From: Vicia villosa
Taxonomy: Eukaryota > Streptophyta > Magnoliopsida > Fabales > Fabaceae
Reading direction: 5' to 3'
Length of the DNA: 64,000 bases
Assembly (NCBI RefSeq): GCF_029867415.1
Contig: NC_081180.1
Span: forward strand, 237,840,823-237,904,822
The translations under genes and the position numbers were made by a program. How positions within the stretch are numbered: position 1 is the stretch's first letter; each line of letters opens with the position of its first letter. Positions 10,126-21,949 of the stretch are shown piece after piece. Below the pieces are notes generated by a model. The model saw only the letters and a program-made list of their open reading frames with translations, did not search any database and was not told the DNA's origin.

Positions 10126-11484
10126 CTTACCACTTTGTAAATGGAATTATAGAGAGATATTGGACGAAACTGAGATATCACTTGTGGTTGAGCCACCTTT
10201 GGAATCAAGCATATATCAGTTTGATTAAAATTCATGACTACACTTGGGTTTCTCCAAATATTTTGCACCAGCTCAGACACTTTGTTCCCGATCGTACTCT
10301 ACGACTTTTGGTAAACCATGGCTAGGAAGCCATATGGCCCTGGGCTTTCCAAAGGCTCATAGAAAACAAAGCTTCTTTTATTTTAGTAGCTTCCATATGA
10401 CTATTTAACTTTTAATAATCTTTCGCATCTATCGCCGGATACTTAACGCTCATTTCCATCCACTTACACCAGGTGTTATGGCCTTCAAACATCTTCTAGT
10501 AATAGCCATTTACCATTGTTTTGAGCTCATTCTCATCATCTATCCAAATACCTTGGTCATTTTAAGCACAATTATTTTATTCATTCTCCTTCTACTGATG
10601 ATCTTCATATGATAATATCTTATATTCCAATCACCATCCACCAACTATTTGGATCTGGATCTCTAATACCATATTAACTCTCCCTCTTTTAGAATATCAC
10701 TCAACTCTTTTTGAAGCTTATTTTCCAAGGATATCATACCTGACTGAAACTTTCCATTATGGATTCTATTCAAAACTCCTTTCAATCTCATCATAAGTTC
10801 TTTTTTTTGAACAACATGATCGAAAGTTATGAATTTCTAATCCTTTATGTCGTTCCTGACTTTTGAAAGATTTTCCTCCAAACAAATGTCTTCTTTCCAT
10901 AAAACCCTTATCATATCATGGTAGGTGCCATTGAGAAGCCAATCACTTTCAAACATGAATTGTCTCTGCCCACCATAATTATGCTGACTGTCTAACATGA
11001 CAAGTAATGGATGATGATTTGAGAAGTTAACTCTAGTTAAGACCTTCACATGGGCATCTGGGAACTTCATACGACAATCCTCATTGCAAAGGGCTCTATC
11101 GAGTTTCTCATAGATTCTTTGCCCACTATGGTAAATTGACCCTCTCCAAGTGAATTTTGGGCCAGTTGTCCCTATGTCCATTAGGTTAAAATTAGTAATA
11201 CAATCTATGAAAATATTACATTTCCTATTTGACATTGAGGCTCCTCCTTTCTTTTCTGTTACGCTTGCAATGTCATTGAAATCACCCGCAATCATCCACG
11301 AATTAGACATCGTCTCTGAAATATTTTCCAAGTCTTCCTAAAAAGCTTTCCTCATATCTTCATTAGGGTTCGCATAGATGGTTGTGAGCATCTAGTTTCT
11401 CCTATTTGGAACTCTAACTTTAATATGAATAAACTAAGCACTTTGGAAAATCATGTCAATGTTGAGATAGATGCTACTCCAGAC
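10126..11484 (-). pseudogene. LINE (L1-type) fragment: endonuclease and start of RT
   Basis: Reading leftward: the APE-type endonuclease end (MLTTIYANPN, SWMIAGDFNDIASV, FIDCITNFNLMDIGTTGPKFTW, EKLDRALCN, SNHHPLLVML) is open from 11331 to 10837. A stop-ridden linker follows, then the RT entry (SELVQNIWRNP, DICLIPKV, ISQFRPISLYNSIYKVV) at about 10290-10126, where the copia LTR cuts it. The GDFND and SNH segments carry catalytic residues of the nuclease. Upstream, the frame is cut at 11484 by the Ogre element and resumes at 33411 (DGHKVVWSS across the target site). The remaining RT, zinc knuckle and RNase H are not adjacent; the LINE at 34121 is separate and on the other strand. Confidence 0.85.
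11480..11484. other. Target-site duplication CAGAC, left copy (Ogre element)
   Basis: CAGAC precedes the left LTR and recurs at 33406-33410 directly after the right LTR. The LINE reading frame continues across the pair when the element is ignored. Confidence 0.9.
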
Positions 11485-11946
11485 TGTTACGACCGGCTTT
11501 AAATTTTAAGTTTTTAAACTTAAACTACAGAGTCGCCACCTATATTTATTCTATCCTAAGGATAAAGGGTAAATATGGGAAAAAAACCTAAACAGAGATG
11601 ATTCTAGATAAGTCGAGAAATTAGGGTCGAGGGAAGGTGTTAGGCACCCTCAACCCTTCCTTAAGGTTTATAGGGTAACAATATTAAGGTAATGTTTATA
11701 AAAAAGGTTTACAACGCAGAAATATGATACAGTTATAGCAAATATATAAACCTAATTTGGTTTTGGGGAAAGGGGACTCGCCTTGTTGCCAAGTGCCTAC
11801 GTACATCCTTATGGAGGATCAGAGTCTATGTAGTTCGGTTGTGTTGGCGGCCGTTCTTGGAGAAGAAGATGAATAGGTCTAGTTGACTTAGTCAATTATT
11901 CCTAAATGTTAATTAATGTTAATTAATAAATTAATCTAAAACCTAT

Positions 11947-13042
11947 TGATCAGTGCATTTTGATGCACGTTCTTCCATGTTTGTACTCAAGCATTTCTTC
12001 CATTTGTTTTAATTATTTTTATGTTTTAATATGTTTTTATAATTTATTTTATTTTTAGCTTTATTTAATTTTCGCACTTTATTTTTCAGCTTTAGGAGTC
12101 TGCAAGGAAACGATCATAACTAGAGTTCCGGGAGTCCGATTGAGGCGTTCTAATAATCGCCAGAAAGCTAAGAGAGAGAGCTACGACTTTCATGTTGGAG
12201 TCAAAGTCAGATTCGGAGCCTATAATTCCCAGTTTTGTGTTTGAAGCTGCAGCACTTTATATTTTCAGTTTCGGGTCGCTAGTTGTGGGTCGAGTTTTGT
12301 AATTCGACCCAGTTGGGTCATAAACATTTTTTTGCTTATTTCTAATAGGTCTAGCAGCCACGAAACATTGTTCACTATTCACTATTCACGTTTTTATTAT
12401 TCACGAATTTATGAGGCAAGCTTGTACGAATTCCATGGAGAACTAATTCCTTTGAGACAATTTGTTGTATTCAGGTTCCGTCCTTGAGGTTATTATAATT
12501 ATAATTCAGTTCTATTCATTTCAATATTAATCTATGTCTCTTGTTTGCTTAATTCGATTTGCATAGACTATATTGATTTAATTCGAATGGTTGTATGATC
12601 CTAACTATAGTCACGTTATCGTTTGCTTAATTCGTTATCGTGTCCGTTTAATTCATGTTTGCTTAATTCATGAAACTTAATCCCGTTTGCTTAATTCGGA
12701 TAATAGGAACATACAACTTATACTATCAATTGCGTTTGTCAATGGATATTATGATCGAATAGGAATAGATAATCCGCTTAGGAGGTTGGGATTACAATAA
12801 TCAATGATAGATAGGAACCGAATCAGCAAATTGTCGTTTCAGCTTATTTTATAATCACTTATTTTAATCACTTATTTGCTCTATTGTTTACAAATCAATC
12901 TAAAAACATAAACCCCTAATTCAATTTATTGTTGGTTAGTAATAATCAAGAATCCTTGTGAGAACGATATTCGAGTTGTCGTTACTGCTAAACTACTATT
13001 TTACAAAATACTCGATTTTGATCCGCGCGCGACAGCGGATCA
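11947..13042 (+). repeat. 5' LTR of the Athila-like element
   Basis: 1096 bp, TGATCAGTGCATTTTG to GACAGCGGATCA. It contains several copies of TTTGCTTAATTC around 12545-12700. Confidence 0.9.
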
Positions 13043-13044
13043 AA

Positions 13045-13063
13045 TTGGCGCCGTTGCCGGGGA
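13045..13063 (+). other. Primer binding site
   Basis: TTGGCGCCGTTGCCGGGGA, two bases after the LTR; the Athila-type site generally described as complementary to tRNA-Asp. Confidence 0.8.
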
Positions 13064-13474
13064 ATCTTGTTTTTATTAACTAATATTAGGCATAGTATTG
13101 TTGCTAGGTTTTTTTTGTGTTGTGCTTGTTGATTTTCAGGGTTGCAATTCTGGTTGCTGTACAGTGATGAGTTTTTCAGCCTATCAGGTAAGTTTGAAAG
13201 CTACTGTTTCGAATCGTTCCGAATTTTTTCCACAAAGTCAGAAATAAATTGGCGAACAGTACTCCTTTAGAATAGAATTCTAAAAGAATTTGACCCTCAA
13301 AATCGCAAATTAGTTGTTTTTCTATTTTTTATGAATTATTTACTGTTTTCATAGTGTCAAAAAATTCCCAAAAAAATTCTCAAAATTTTTATTTGTCTTC
13401 ATTAGATTAAATTTCGTGCTTTTGTATTTTTTGAATTTATTTTAATCATATTTGTTTTTTCGTGTCAAATAAAA

Positions 13475-14659
13475 ATGGGAGACTCATTGGATCAGTTGGC
13501 TTATCTTATTAATTTGATGGAAGCAAGAGAACATCAATCGTGCTATCAAATTCATATTCCACTTGCGATTTGCAATATTTGTTCTTCAAATTTTCATGGT
13601 AATGATGCATGTCCTATGTTGTTAGATACTAATTTTTATGGTGAGGCCCAAATGGTAGGTGATCTTCAAGGACAATACTCATATATTGAAGAGCAGCCTA
13701 TTTGGCCATATCAACAATTTCAACAAAATGCATCATTGAAAGCTGACACACAATTATATTTGGAAGAAATTATTAAGCAAATGGATGAAAATAATAAGCA
13801 AATGATTGAAAATAATTTGCAATTTCAACAACATATGCAATCTATGTTTCCAGTTAAAAAAGTCCAAGGTGAACAAATAATCTCAAGCGTCCATCAAATT
13901 CAAGAGAACGTGATGTTTCATGATGATGTACAACCTGTTGCATCATTAGAGTTAACACAGTGTGATACCAGTCTTGATGAATTTTCAGGTGAGCCCATTA
14001 AAACAGTGTTTGTTTCATATGATGAACTCATAGTAAGAAGAAAAAATTCAAGTGAATGCATGAAAGAGATTATGCCACAAAATTTCTTGAAACTTGATTT
14101 GGATGAATTATATACTTCTCTTGAAGTAGATAACTCTCTTGAAATTTTTGCTTGTGAATGTGGTGTTTGTAATTTTTGTCTTGAGATTAGTGCAGCCATT
14201 TTAGGTGAAGATGGTTTGATGCCAACAACCACTTGTGCAGAAATTCTAGCAAATTCAACAACTCTTGAATTTGACACAAAAAATGTGGATTTTTTCCATA
14301 TAGCGGAATTTTATTGGGTGGAAATTCTAATTAAGCCAAACAACTTGGAGTTATCTTTCACCATTTGTGCATCTCTTCCACCTATTTTATCTGACTCACA
14401 AGCTAAATGTGGATTTTCTATTTTTCATACTTTTGTTATTGCAGGTTTACCATATGTGCAGACTATTCCTCCTAAGCCACCAGATTTTTTACTAATATCT
14501 AACTTTACTTGCTATTTACTTTTTCCTATTTCATGTGTTCGTAGTGCAGAAAGGCCTCCACCAAAACCACCAGACATGAAAGCTACATTCCACCCTAACC
14601 CCTCGGGTGTGTTCTTTCCTTTCTCTCACTCTTATTTAATAATTATGTCCTTTCATTGA
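13475..14659 (+). CDS. Athila-like residual gag-type ORF, 394 aa, with CCHC knuckle
   Basis: The only open frame of the element. Residues about 33-46 read CNICSSNFHGNDAC, an exact CX2CX4HX4C nucleic-acid-binding knuckle like that near the C-terminus of Athila gag. The glutamine/asparagine-rich section after it (QQFQQNAS, KQMDENNKQMIENN) is also typical of that region. The centre and C-terminus are cysteine-rich in places (CECGVCNFC) and end in proline-rich PPKPPD repeats; I do not recognise them. It starts at the first ATG (MGDSLDQLAYLINLM), so the capsid domain is missing and the frame looks like the gag C-terminus fused to former 3' sequence. Whether it is translated is unknown; its length in a degenerate element hints at either youth or selection. 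Confidence 0.65.
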   Translation: MGDSLDQLAYLINLMEAREHQSCYQIHIPLAICNICSSNFHGNDACPMLLDTNFYGEAQMVGDLQGQYSYIEEQPIWPYQQFQQNASLKADTQLYLEEIIKQMDENNKQMIENNLQFQQHMQSMFPVKKVQGEQIISSVHQIQENVMFHDDVQPVASLELTQCDTSLDEFSGEPIKTVFVSYDELIVRRKNSSECMKEIMPQNFLKLDLDELYTSLEVDNSLEIFACECGVCNFCLEISAAILGEDGLMPTTTCAEILANSTTLEFDTKNVDFFHIAEFYWVEILIKPNNLELSFTICASLPPILSDSQAKCGFSIFHTFVIAGLPYVQTIPPKPPDFLLISNFTCYLLFPISCVRSAERPPPKPPDMKATFHPNPSGVFFPFSHSYLIIMSFH

Positions 14660-15570
14660 GGACAATGCTTGTTTTAGTGTGGGGGAGGGAATTCTTTGTT
14701 TTATTTTGTTTTGTTTTCTTGTTTTGTTTTCTTGTTTTGTTTTCAGTTAAAAAAATAAATAAATATGCATCGTTTTGAAAGTTTTAGGCTATAGACTGAT
14801 TTGAGTCGAGTTTGCGGAGACTTGGGAAAAATTCACAAGATCGGTATCGTTTTAACACCGTAAGTCTCATGCATATGGAAATTGATTTGAATTTTTTATT
14901 ATGTTTTAGCCTTAAATTCTCATTCTCTGACAGCTCTTGAGTAGTTTATTTCAGCAGTCGACACCATCTCTCACACACTTTACGCAGGAAAGTCGATGAA
15001 TATAAGTGATTGTTCCAAAAAAAAAAGGAAAAAGGGAATGCACCTTCTAAGTTTGGTGACCCTCACCCGGTCACTTAACCCAACGGTTGTGGAACCTTCA
15101 AAAAAAAGATTTTAAAACTCTTTGTTAGTTGGTTCAGCGGTTTCTGGTGCTGAACTTGGTAGGGAGGATAACGGTCCGATCCCCCGCAACTACAACTGAG
15201 CAAACAAAGGGTTATGCCACATAAGTACCAGAACCCCGTGTAGAAAATGATCAGAGTCACTAACCGGTCGTCTTGCTATAAGTGTGTGGAGATAACGGGC
15301 TTAATGTGATTGCACCTGAATGAAAAAGAGCAAAAATGATGAGTAAGTTAGGCTATGGTATAATAATATGATTTGAATTGGTTTGTGTATTTAGGAGACT
15401 TATGTCTGCACAATTGTGGATTAGTGTTCCTACGATATCCTTAATGTGCAAGATTAGTACCTGTCGATGCAAACTTACACGAATAAGATTTGTAGCCTAG
15501 GATGAGTAACTGTTGATGTATTTGTGCTTTCTTTGTTTCGTTTTTCATGTTGCTCGGAGTGCAAAAGTTC
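14660..15570 (+). other. 3' untranslated region of the Athila-like element
   Basis: No reading frame. It starts with the TGAGGACAATGCTTG..GTGTGGGGGAGGG stretch that recalls Athila/Cyclops 3' ends, then T-rich TTTTGTTTTC repeats and unremarkable sequence up to the PPT. Confidence 0.5.
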
Positions 15571-15585
15571 AAGTGTGGGGGAATT
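15571..15585 (+). other. Polypurine tract of the Athila-like element
   Basis: AAGTGTGGGGGAATT directly before the right LTR. Confidence 0.75.
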
Positions 15586-16681
15586 TGATCAGTGCATTTT
15601 GATGCACGTTCTTCCATGTTTGTACTCAAGCATTTCTTCCATTTGTTTTAATTATTTTTATGTTTTAATATGTTTTTATAATTTATTTTATTTTTAGCTT
15701 TATTTAATTTTCGCACTTTATTTTTCAGCTTTAGCAGTCTGCACGGAAACGATCATAACTGGAGTTCCGGGAGTCCGATTGAGGCGTTCTAATAATCTCC
15801 GGAAAGCTAAGAGAGAGAGCTACAACTTTCATGTTGGAGTCAAAGTCAGATTCGGAGCCTATAATTCCCAGTTTTGTGTTTGAAGCTGCAACACTTTATA
15901 TTTTCAGTTTCGGGTCGCTAGTAGTGGGCCGGGTTTTGTAATTCGACCCAGTTGGGTCATAAACATTTTTTGGCTGATTTCTAATAGGTTTAGCAGCCAC
16001 GAAAAATTGTTCACTATTCACTATTCACGTTTTTATTATTCATGAAATTATGAGGCAAGCTTGTACGACTTCCATGGAGAACTAATTCCTTTGAGACAAT
16101 TTGTTGTATTCAGGTTCCGACCTTGAGGTTATTATAATTATAATTCAGTTCTATTCCTTTCAATATTAATCTATGTCTCTTGTTTGCTTAATTCGATTTG
16201 CATAGACTATATTGATTTAATTCGATTGGTTGTATGATCCTAACTATAGTCACGTTATCGTTTGCTTAATTCGTTATCGTGTCCGTTTAATTCATGTTTG
16301 CTTAATTCATGAAACTTAATCCCGTTTGCTTAATTCGGATAATAGGAACATACAACTTATACTATCAATTGCGCTTGTCAATGGATATTATGATGGAATA
16401 GGAATAGATAATCCGCTTAGGAGGTTGGGATTACAATAATCAATGATAGATAGGAACCGAATCAGCAAATTGTTGTTTCAGCTTATTTTATAATCACTTA
16501 TTTTAATCACTTATTTGCTCTATTGTTTATAAATCGATCTAAAAACATAAACCCCTAATTCAATTTACTGTTGGTTAGTAATAATCAAGAATCCTTGTGA
16601 GAACGATATTCGAGTTGTCGTTACTGCTAAACTACTATTTTACAAAATACTCGATTTTGATCCGCGCGCGACAGCGGATCA
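15586..16681 (+). repeat. 3' LTR of the Athila-like element
   Basis: 1096 bp, same length as the left copy, ending GACAGCGGATCA followed by the duplicated CCTAT. Confidence 0.9.
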
Positions 16682-16828
16682 CCTATGCTATCAAAATTTT
16701 TAATCATAAAGCTCTTAATATTAATAATAATAATTAATATAGTGTCACAACATTAGTGAACAATTATCATAATTTTCATTTTCCTGTTTTTTATTATTAT
16801 AAAAAATAAGAAAAACAATTAAAAAGAG

Positions 16829-16854
16829 CCCCCCCCCCCCCCCCCCCCCCCCCC
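16829..16854 (+). repeat. Homopolymer of 26 C
   Basis: An uninterrupted C tract inside the Ogre 3' LTR. The sister LTR has only a six-C run in a different local context at about 32790, so the tract arose or expanded after insertion. Confidence 0.9.
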
Positions 16855-17442
16855 TCTTCTTCTAATTTTTTACATTTTTAGAAAATTATTTTATTTTAAT
16901 TTTGAAGATGTCAAAAGACCATGGTTTATAACAAAAACGTAATTCAAACCTAATTATTGACTAAAAAACGATTTTTATTATATATATGCATATAAAAAAA
17001 CTATCATTAATTTATAATATTAACAATTAGTATTACTATTAATTATTTAAAAAGTTACACATTTTAATAAATATAAAAACAATAATTTTAAAAAAATATT
17101 AAGAAGTGATTAATTGATTTGGTATTCAAAATATATTTATATACATAAGATGTAAAAAAAAAAAACCCCAAGTATATATATATTTTTTAAAACAAGGTTT
17201 TCTTTCTTTTTTTAATAAATGGGCTTGAACTCTATTTGGTCCAAAGGACAAAAATTGACAATACAGCCCTTTATTATTGAATACACCTTTAAGAAAGGAA
17301 ATTCTTTTGAAATTGGCTTTAACAATCACAATGTTAGGCCTTTATTTTCTTTTATGCACCTCCTATAAGTTAAATATAAAAACAAACAAGAATAATAATA
17401 ATAGCATACCAGATGATATAGGGTAAATTTTGGGGTATGACA

Positions 17443-17461
17443 GCTGCCCCTGTTCAATCTT
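17443..17461 (-). other. Polypurine tract of the Ogre-type element
   Basis: On the minus strand AACAGGGGCAGC immediately precedes the 3' LTR start TGTCATACC; this places the 3' end of the element on the left. Confidence 0.75.
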
Positions 17462-17639
17462 CTTAAATCGGAGGATGTAGATTGACTTGTATGTCTGTTG
17501 GAGTATGACGGTGGAAGAGGATTGAACACTAGAATACCCAGAAGTTTGCGCTTGCTGGTGCAGGAAGCAGTTTTGGAGATGGGCTTAAAGATGCCATCCA
17601 GTTGTTTGACAAGATGCGTGTATAAAGCATATGCTTTTC

Positions 17640-18130
17640 ATACCTGGATCATACGCATTGATTGTATCTGAGGAGAGATGAAGTAATGTCTTACATAAGA
17701 CTACCTGAAGAGGTTCCTGAGTAGGGTATATCAATGATTGATGTAAAGAAGATTAGGCTTTAAACAAAGCTCCGGAAAAAATGTCTTAGAGAAGACTAAC
17801 TAAAGGTTCCCTAAAAGGGCGAGAGACGTCTTGGAAAGGATTGGATAAATGTTTTAAGAAGGTTACCTAGAAAGGCATGATATGTCTTAAACAAGACTGA
17901 CCTAGATAGGCTGAGATATGCCTTAAACAAGACTCAACTAGAACGGCTCTTAGAAAGGATATGAAATGTCTTAAACAAGGTTAACCTCGACATGTCTTAA
18001 ACAAGACTGGCCTAGAAAGGCTCCTAAAGAGGATAAGAAAGGTCTTTGAGAAGACTACCTAGAAAGGTTCCTAGACAGGATGATAAGCGTCTTGGAAAAG
18101 ACTACCTAGAAAGGTATGAAATTCTTTGGT
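17640..18130 (-). repeat. Degenerate tandem repeats in the Ogre 3' UTR (block 1)
   Basis: A unit of roughly 40-50 bases, on the plus strand like GTCTTAAACAAGACT..CCTAGAAAGG..CCTAGAAAGGATGAG, is repeated about ten times with drift. Further copies lie at 18840-18925 and 23855-24230. Ogre-type elements are known to carry hypervariable tandem repeats between pol and the 3' LTR, and this sits exactly there. Confidence 0.8.
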
Positions 18131-18932
18131 TGCTTTTGATTTGCCTTTGAAGAAAGACTCGGAATGAAGCATCAGAATCGTATCTGTGAGCGTTAAGATT
18201 GAGTCGTTGATACGATCGCATTTGCACCGTATTTGGATGATAATATCCTTTTGATTATGAAGTGACCTGAAAAGGCAACGTTAATTTTATGCAATGTCAT
18301 GATGCTTGTGTCATGTAATGAGATTCTCAAAATAAATGGGAATCTTGTGCGTTATGTATGTATGATGATCCCAAATGGTAGGTTGTAAATAATACAGGCG
18401 TAGGAATGCCAATTACGCAACAATGCTCCTTGTGTGGTACTAGCGAGATTTCCCCAACATCAGAAATTTTGAGAGACGCACCCCTTAACCCGAAGGAAGT
18501 ATCCTTAGAGGGAACTCGAATTTTATCATGTCATGCCACGAACCTGATATGCACTGCCCCAGTATTTGAATTCTTGAAAGATATGCCCCCAGTCGATAGG
18601 ATCCTTGATTGTAAGCCCCTGTAATCCTCGAAATTTTTCCCCTGTTTAGGAGAACCCTCTGTACGTGGTTTCCCCATTCAAGGGTCTTTATTAGAAATGA
18701 TCGCCTTTAATTAAACCAATTTTGAGATCTCCTTGATGCTAAGTATTGATTTGAATGTGAAGCAGCTGCTTTTCAGAATGAGTCATGCGTTCTGGTCGTA
18801 TCTGATGGACAGTAATTTACTGAATACTCAGAATGAGATGATGTCTTCTAGAAGATTACCTGAAGAGGTTCCTGGAAAGGACAAGAAACTGTCTTAAACA
18901 AGACTGTGCTTTAAACAAAGCTTGGGGAGATT
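18131..18932 (-). other. Ogre 3' UTR sequence, no gene
   Basis: Non-coding stretch with C-rich patches (CCCCAGT, GCCCCTG) typical of Ogre 3' regions, ending in two more copies of the tandem unit (18840-18925). Confidence 0.5.
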
Positions 18933-19974
18933 GTGGTGTCGTTTTTTTACCTCCCCATTTCACTTGGGAGGACGGCACGCTAGACCCTTCACGCGAAATT
19001 TGGAAGGAGAATGCGCCCGGGGCGGATGAATTTTGTTTCACTTCTTCCTACGATATCACACAACTTTTTAATTATCCTAACGAGTAGGAGAGGAGAAAAA
19101 GATCTCAAATAAACCCTAGTAGTTTGCTAAGTGTGGGGATTCACCTAAACTAGAAATTCTAGAGTCCGGGGGGTCGGTTATACATAGGGAAGAGTTTAAG
19201 CACCCTACATATCCGTAGTACTCTATGGGAACCTTCTCTGTGTCAATGTGTTTGTGTTTGTTTCTGAATTATTGGGAAAGTTTCTCCTTTGTGTTAGGAG
19301 AAGGAATTGAATTGATTTGAAAAAGACAGACAGACTATTTTTTGGTTTTTTATTAGCTCGCTGAGATTCCTTGTGAATCTCATGCCTACATATCCCTAAT
19401 GGAAGTCAGAGCTTTTTGTAGTTCGGAGAACTAATTAGGGAGATTAATGATTTTTGGTGCCTTGATTGAAGCTCAAGGTTGAAGCTTGAATTAAATCTCT
19501 TTTTACAGTAAAGAGACATGAAATCATCTTTACAGAGAGGTATTTCTACTATTCCACCACAAACATTTTTAAAGTGACAGAAAAGCTAAAATGATGTTTC
19601 ATTAAGAGAGGGAGCCTACTTGGTTGATCAAGTATGACAACCAACATGCCTCTTGAATGAAAGATTCTCAACCAAAATTAGGGAAAGTTGTACAAGCCTG
19701 GGCTGTGTGCCAGATCATGTATTTCATGAGTCCTAAGTGGGAGAATGTTTGAAATGATCGTTTGTTTGAAATGATTGTTTGTTTGAAATGATTGTTTGTT
19801 TGTGGTGAGATAGGAGAAATACCTATCTATGAAGATGAGCTATGTCTATCTATTGTCTGAAAGATTTGATTTTGAGCTGGCTTGAATGAGGCCCAAGCTT
19901 GAGGCTTTTGATTGATTTTATTGACTATGGAGGATGATTTTTACTGGGGATTGACTTGAATTAAGAAGTCTTTG

Positions 19975-20345
19975 TGTTCTGTACAAAGCCCAGAATTGAG
20001 GCTGACTCTAGTTGGAGAGTGTTTATTTGATGGATTTTATTTGGTGTTCTGTACAAAGCCCAAAATTGAGGCTAACTCTTTATTGGGGAAGTTGTTATTT
20101 GATGCCTTGTATGAGGCCCAAGGTTGAGGCTGACTTTTTGGGGAGTTTTATTCTGCTGGAGGATTTATCTATTAAAAGACTGATTTTTTTGGAGGCTAAC
20201 CCTTTCCAGGGGTTTTGGATTTAAAGGAGTGATTTTGGAGGCTAACCCTTTCCAGGGATTTTGGATTAGTTGGGGAAATTATCCTTTGAAAGAATGAATT
20301 TTTGGAGGCTAACCCTTTCCAGGGGTTTTGGATTATAGCAGAAAG
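19975..20345. repeat. Short tandem repeats within the LTR fragment
   Basis: GGCTAACCCTTTCCAGGG occurs three times at about 55-70 base spacing (20190-20330). Just before it, copies of TTCTGTACAAAGCCC followed by ATTGAGGCT recur. Confidence 0.8.
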
Positions 20346-21701
20346 ATTGTCTAATTGAGACTTCTTGTTTAAAGCCTAAGATTAAGGCTGACTCTGATTA
20401 AGGATAGACAACTATGGATCCTAGACTTTGCTAAGGAAGATTAATAAAGATAAGGGTGACAGAGACTGTCCATGTCTCTCATTCCAAAAGGTATACTCAA
20501 TATGAGATTGAGATAATCTTGGCTTGTTTAAAAGTCTGGTTTGAAGAATGGAAGAAACTCACCAGGGTAGGTTGAAAGGTGACTAAAGACCTGTTCCTAT
20601 GTTTATAAGAAACCTGATGGGTCCTTGTATACAAGCTCAAGAGGAAGCTGGAGATGCTTTTAAGAAGCCTGTGGGTCCTTGTTATAGCACAAGAGAAAGC
20701 TATGTAGTTTTGAACTTATTTTGGCTTTAAGCAAATGGGTAAGAGGTTTCACCGGGAATAATTCCTCTTGGGTGGATGTGTTCTATTTTAGTTCTAAGGC
20801 TTTTTTCAAGATGTTTCACCGGGAATAATTCATCTTGAGGGTTTGAACTAAAGATCTCTAATTAGGAAAGAGCCTTCACCGGGAAGACATTCTCAATCCT
20901 AGGCCATAGTCCTATAATATATATATAGTTTATCTGTCCTAAGGTTTACACTTAGACGTAGTCCTAAACAATATGTATATAGTTTATATTTGACAGTAAT
21001 TTAAATGAAAGCTTGTAAATTGAAAGCTTGTAAAGCCTAACCTGGATGGAGTGGAGGCCTTTGAAAATGTATGTACAAAGCCTTACCAATAGCTTGGTTG
21101 TTTATTAATAACAGTAGAATGTTTATTGAAAACAGTTAAATGTTTTTGAAAACAGAAGAAGTGAAGATGGACATAGGTCACATAGGTATCTGAAGAGTTT
21201 CACTGGGAATAATGCCCTTCAAATACCAGAAGAATGTTTTGAAAACAGAAAGAGGATTTTGTAAATACAGTTTTTGAAAACAAACTATGAAAAGAAAAAG
21301 GTGTTGGGACTTACACTCTATTAGAGGCCCACTTGAAAATGATTTACTGTTTATGAAAAAAACAGTTGAAAATGATTTGAAATGATTACTGTTGTGAAAA
21401 CAGTTGAGAAGATGTGAGGTTCTGTTGTTTGAAAACCTCGATCGTCTGTTTACTTTGAAGTTTGAAAACAGTTTGAATTTTGACAAAAGTCAACTTAATT
21501 AGAGTAAAGATAATATCTATACCTAATTAAGACCTTAATGATTAGGATTTTATCACTAATAATATTTATGAGATATTAGGTTTTGAAATTTCAATGAAAA
21601 CATGTATTAAAATATATTTAAAACACTTAAAAACAATACCATTTTTAACCTAATAAAAATATATAAAATAAATAATATTTTTGTGATTTTTTTGATTATT
21701 C

Positions 21702-21705
<4 letters not shown>

Positions 21706-21761
<56 letters not shown>
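21706..21761. repeat. (AT)n microsatellite
   Basis: About 28 AT units in the LTR fragment. Confidence 0.9.
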
Positions 21762-21766
<5 letters not shown>

Positions 21767-21877
21767 TAACAAGTGTGTGAAAAATGAAGTGAAAATGATT
21801 TAGTTTAATAGGTGAAATAATTGGTTGAAGTTGTGAAGAAAATAAGTGAGAAAAGTGATAAAAAAAATGGTTTTGGC

Positions 21878-21949
21878 CCTAAGGAGGCTCGAACCCACGC
21901 CCTTGATGACCAACATTCAAAACCTGGCCAACTGAGCTACGCGCTCAGT
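21878..21949 (-). other. tRNA-like sequence (pseudo-tRNA) in the Ogre LTR
   Basis: On the minus strand a perfect A box TAGCTCAGTTGG (21928-21939) and B box GGTTCGAGCC (21886-21895) are spaced as in a tRNA. The D-stem return strand and T-stem pairing are poor, so I do not call a functional tRNA. It may be a tRNA relic or SINE head carried in the LTR. Confidence 0.55.

Larger units (their letters stand above)
11947..16681 (+). mobile_element. Non-autonomous Athila/Cyclops-like LTR retrotransposon (4735 bp)
   Basis: Two 1096-bp LTRs (11947-13042 and 15586-16681), TGATC..GATCA termini, 5-bp target duplication CCTAT (11942-11946 and 16682-16686), primer site TTGGCGCCGTTGCCGGGGA right after the left LTR, and a G-rich PPT before the right LTR. 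The primer sequence is the kind used by Athila-type elements. The internal part is only 2543 bp and holds one open frame but no protease, RT or integrase. By eye the LTRs differ at roughly 27 positions (about 2.5%), so it is older than the Tekay element at 39164. Confidence 0.9.
11485..17442 (-). repeat. 3' LTR of the Ogre-type element, split by an Athila-like insertion
   Basis: The pieces 11485-11946 and 16687-17442 together match the uninterrupted LTR at 32158-33405; on the plus strand both start TGTTACGACCGGC and end GGGTATGACA. Total length without the insert is 1218 bp against 1248 bp on the right. The largest difference is around the poly-C tract at 16829. Confidence 0.9.

Noticed and set aside
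21878..21949. Functional tRNA gene on the minus strand
   Set aside because: The D-arm lacks its complementary half and the T-stem is mispaired; it lies within an LTR.
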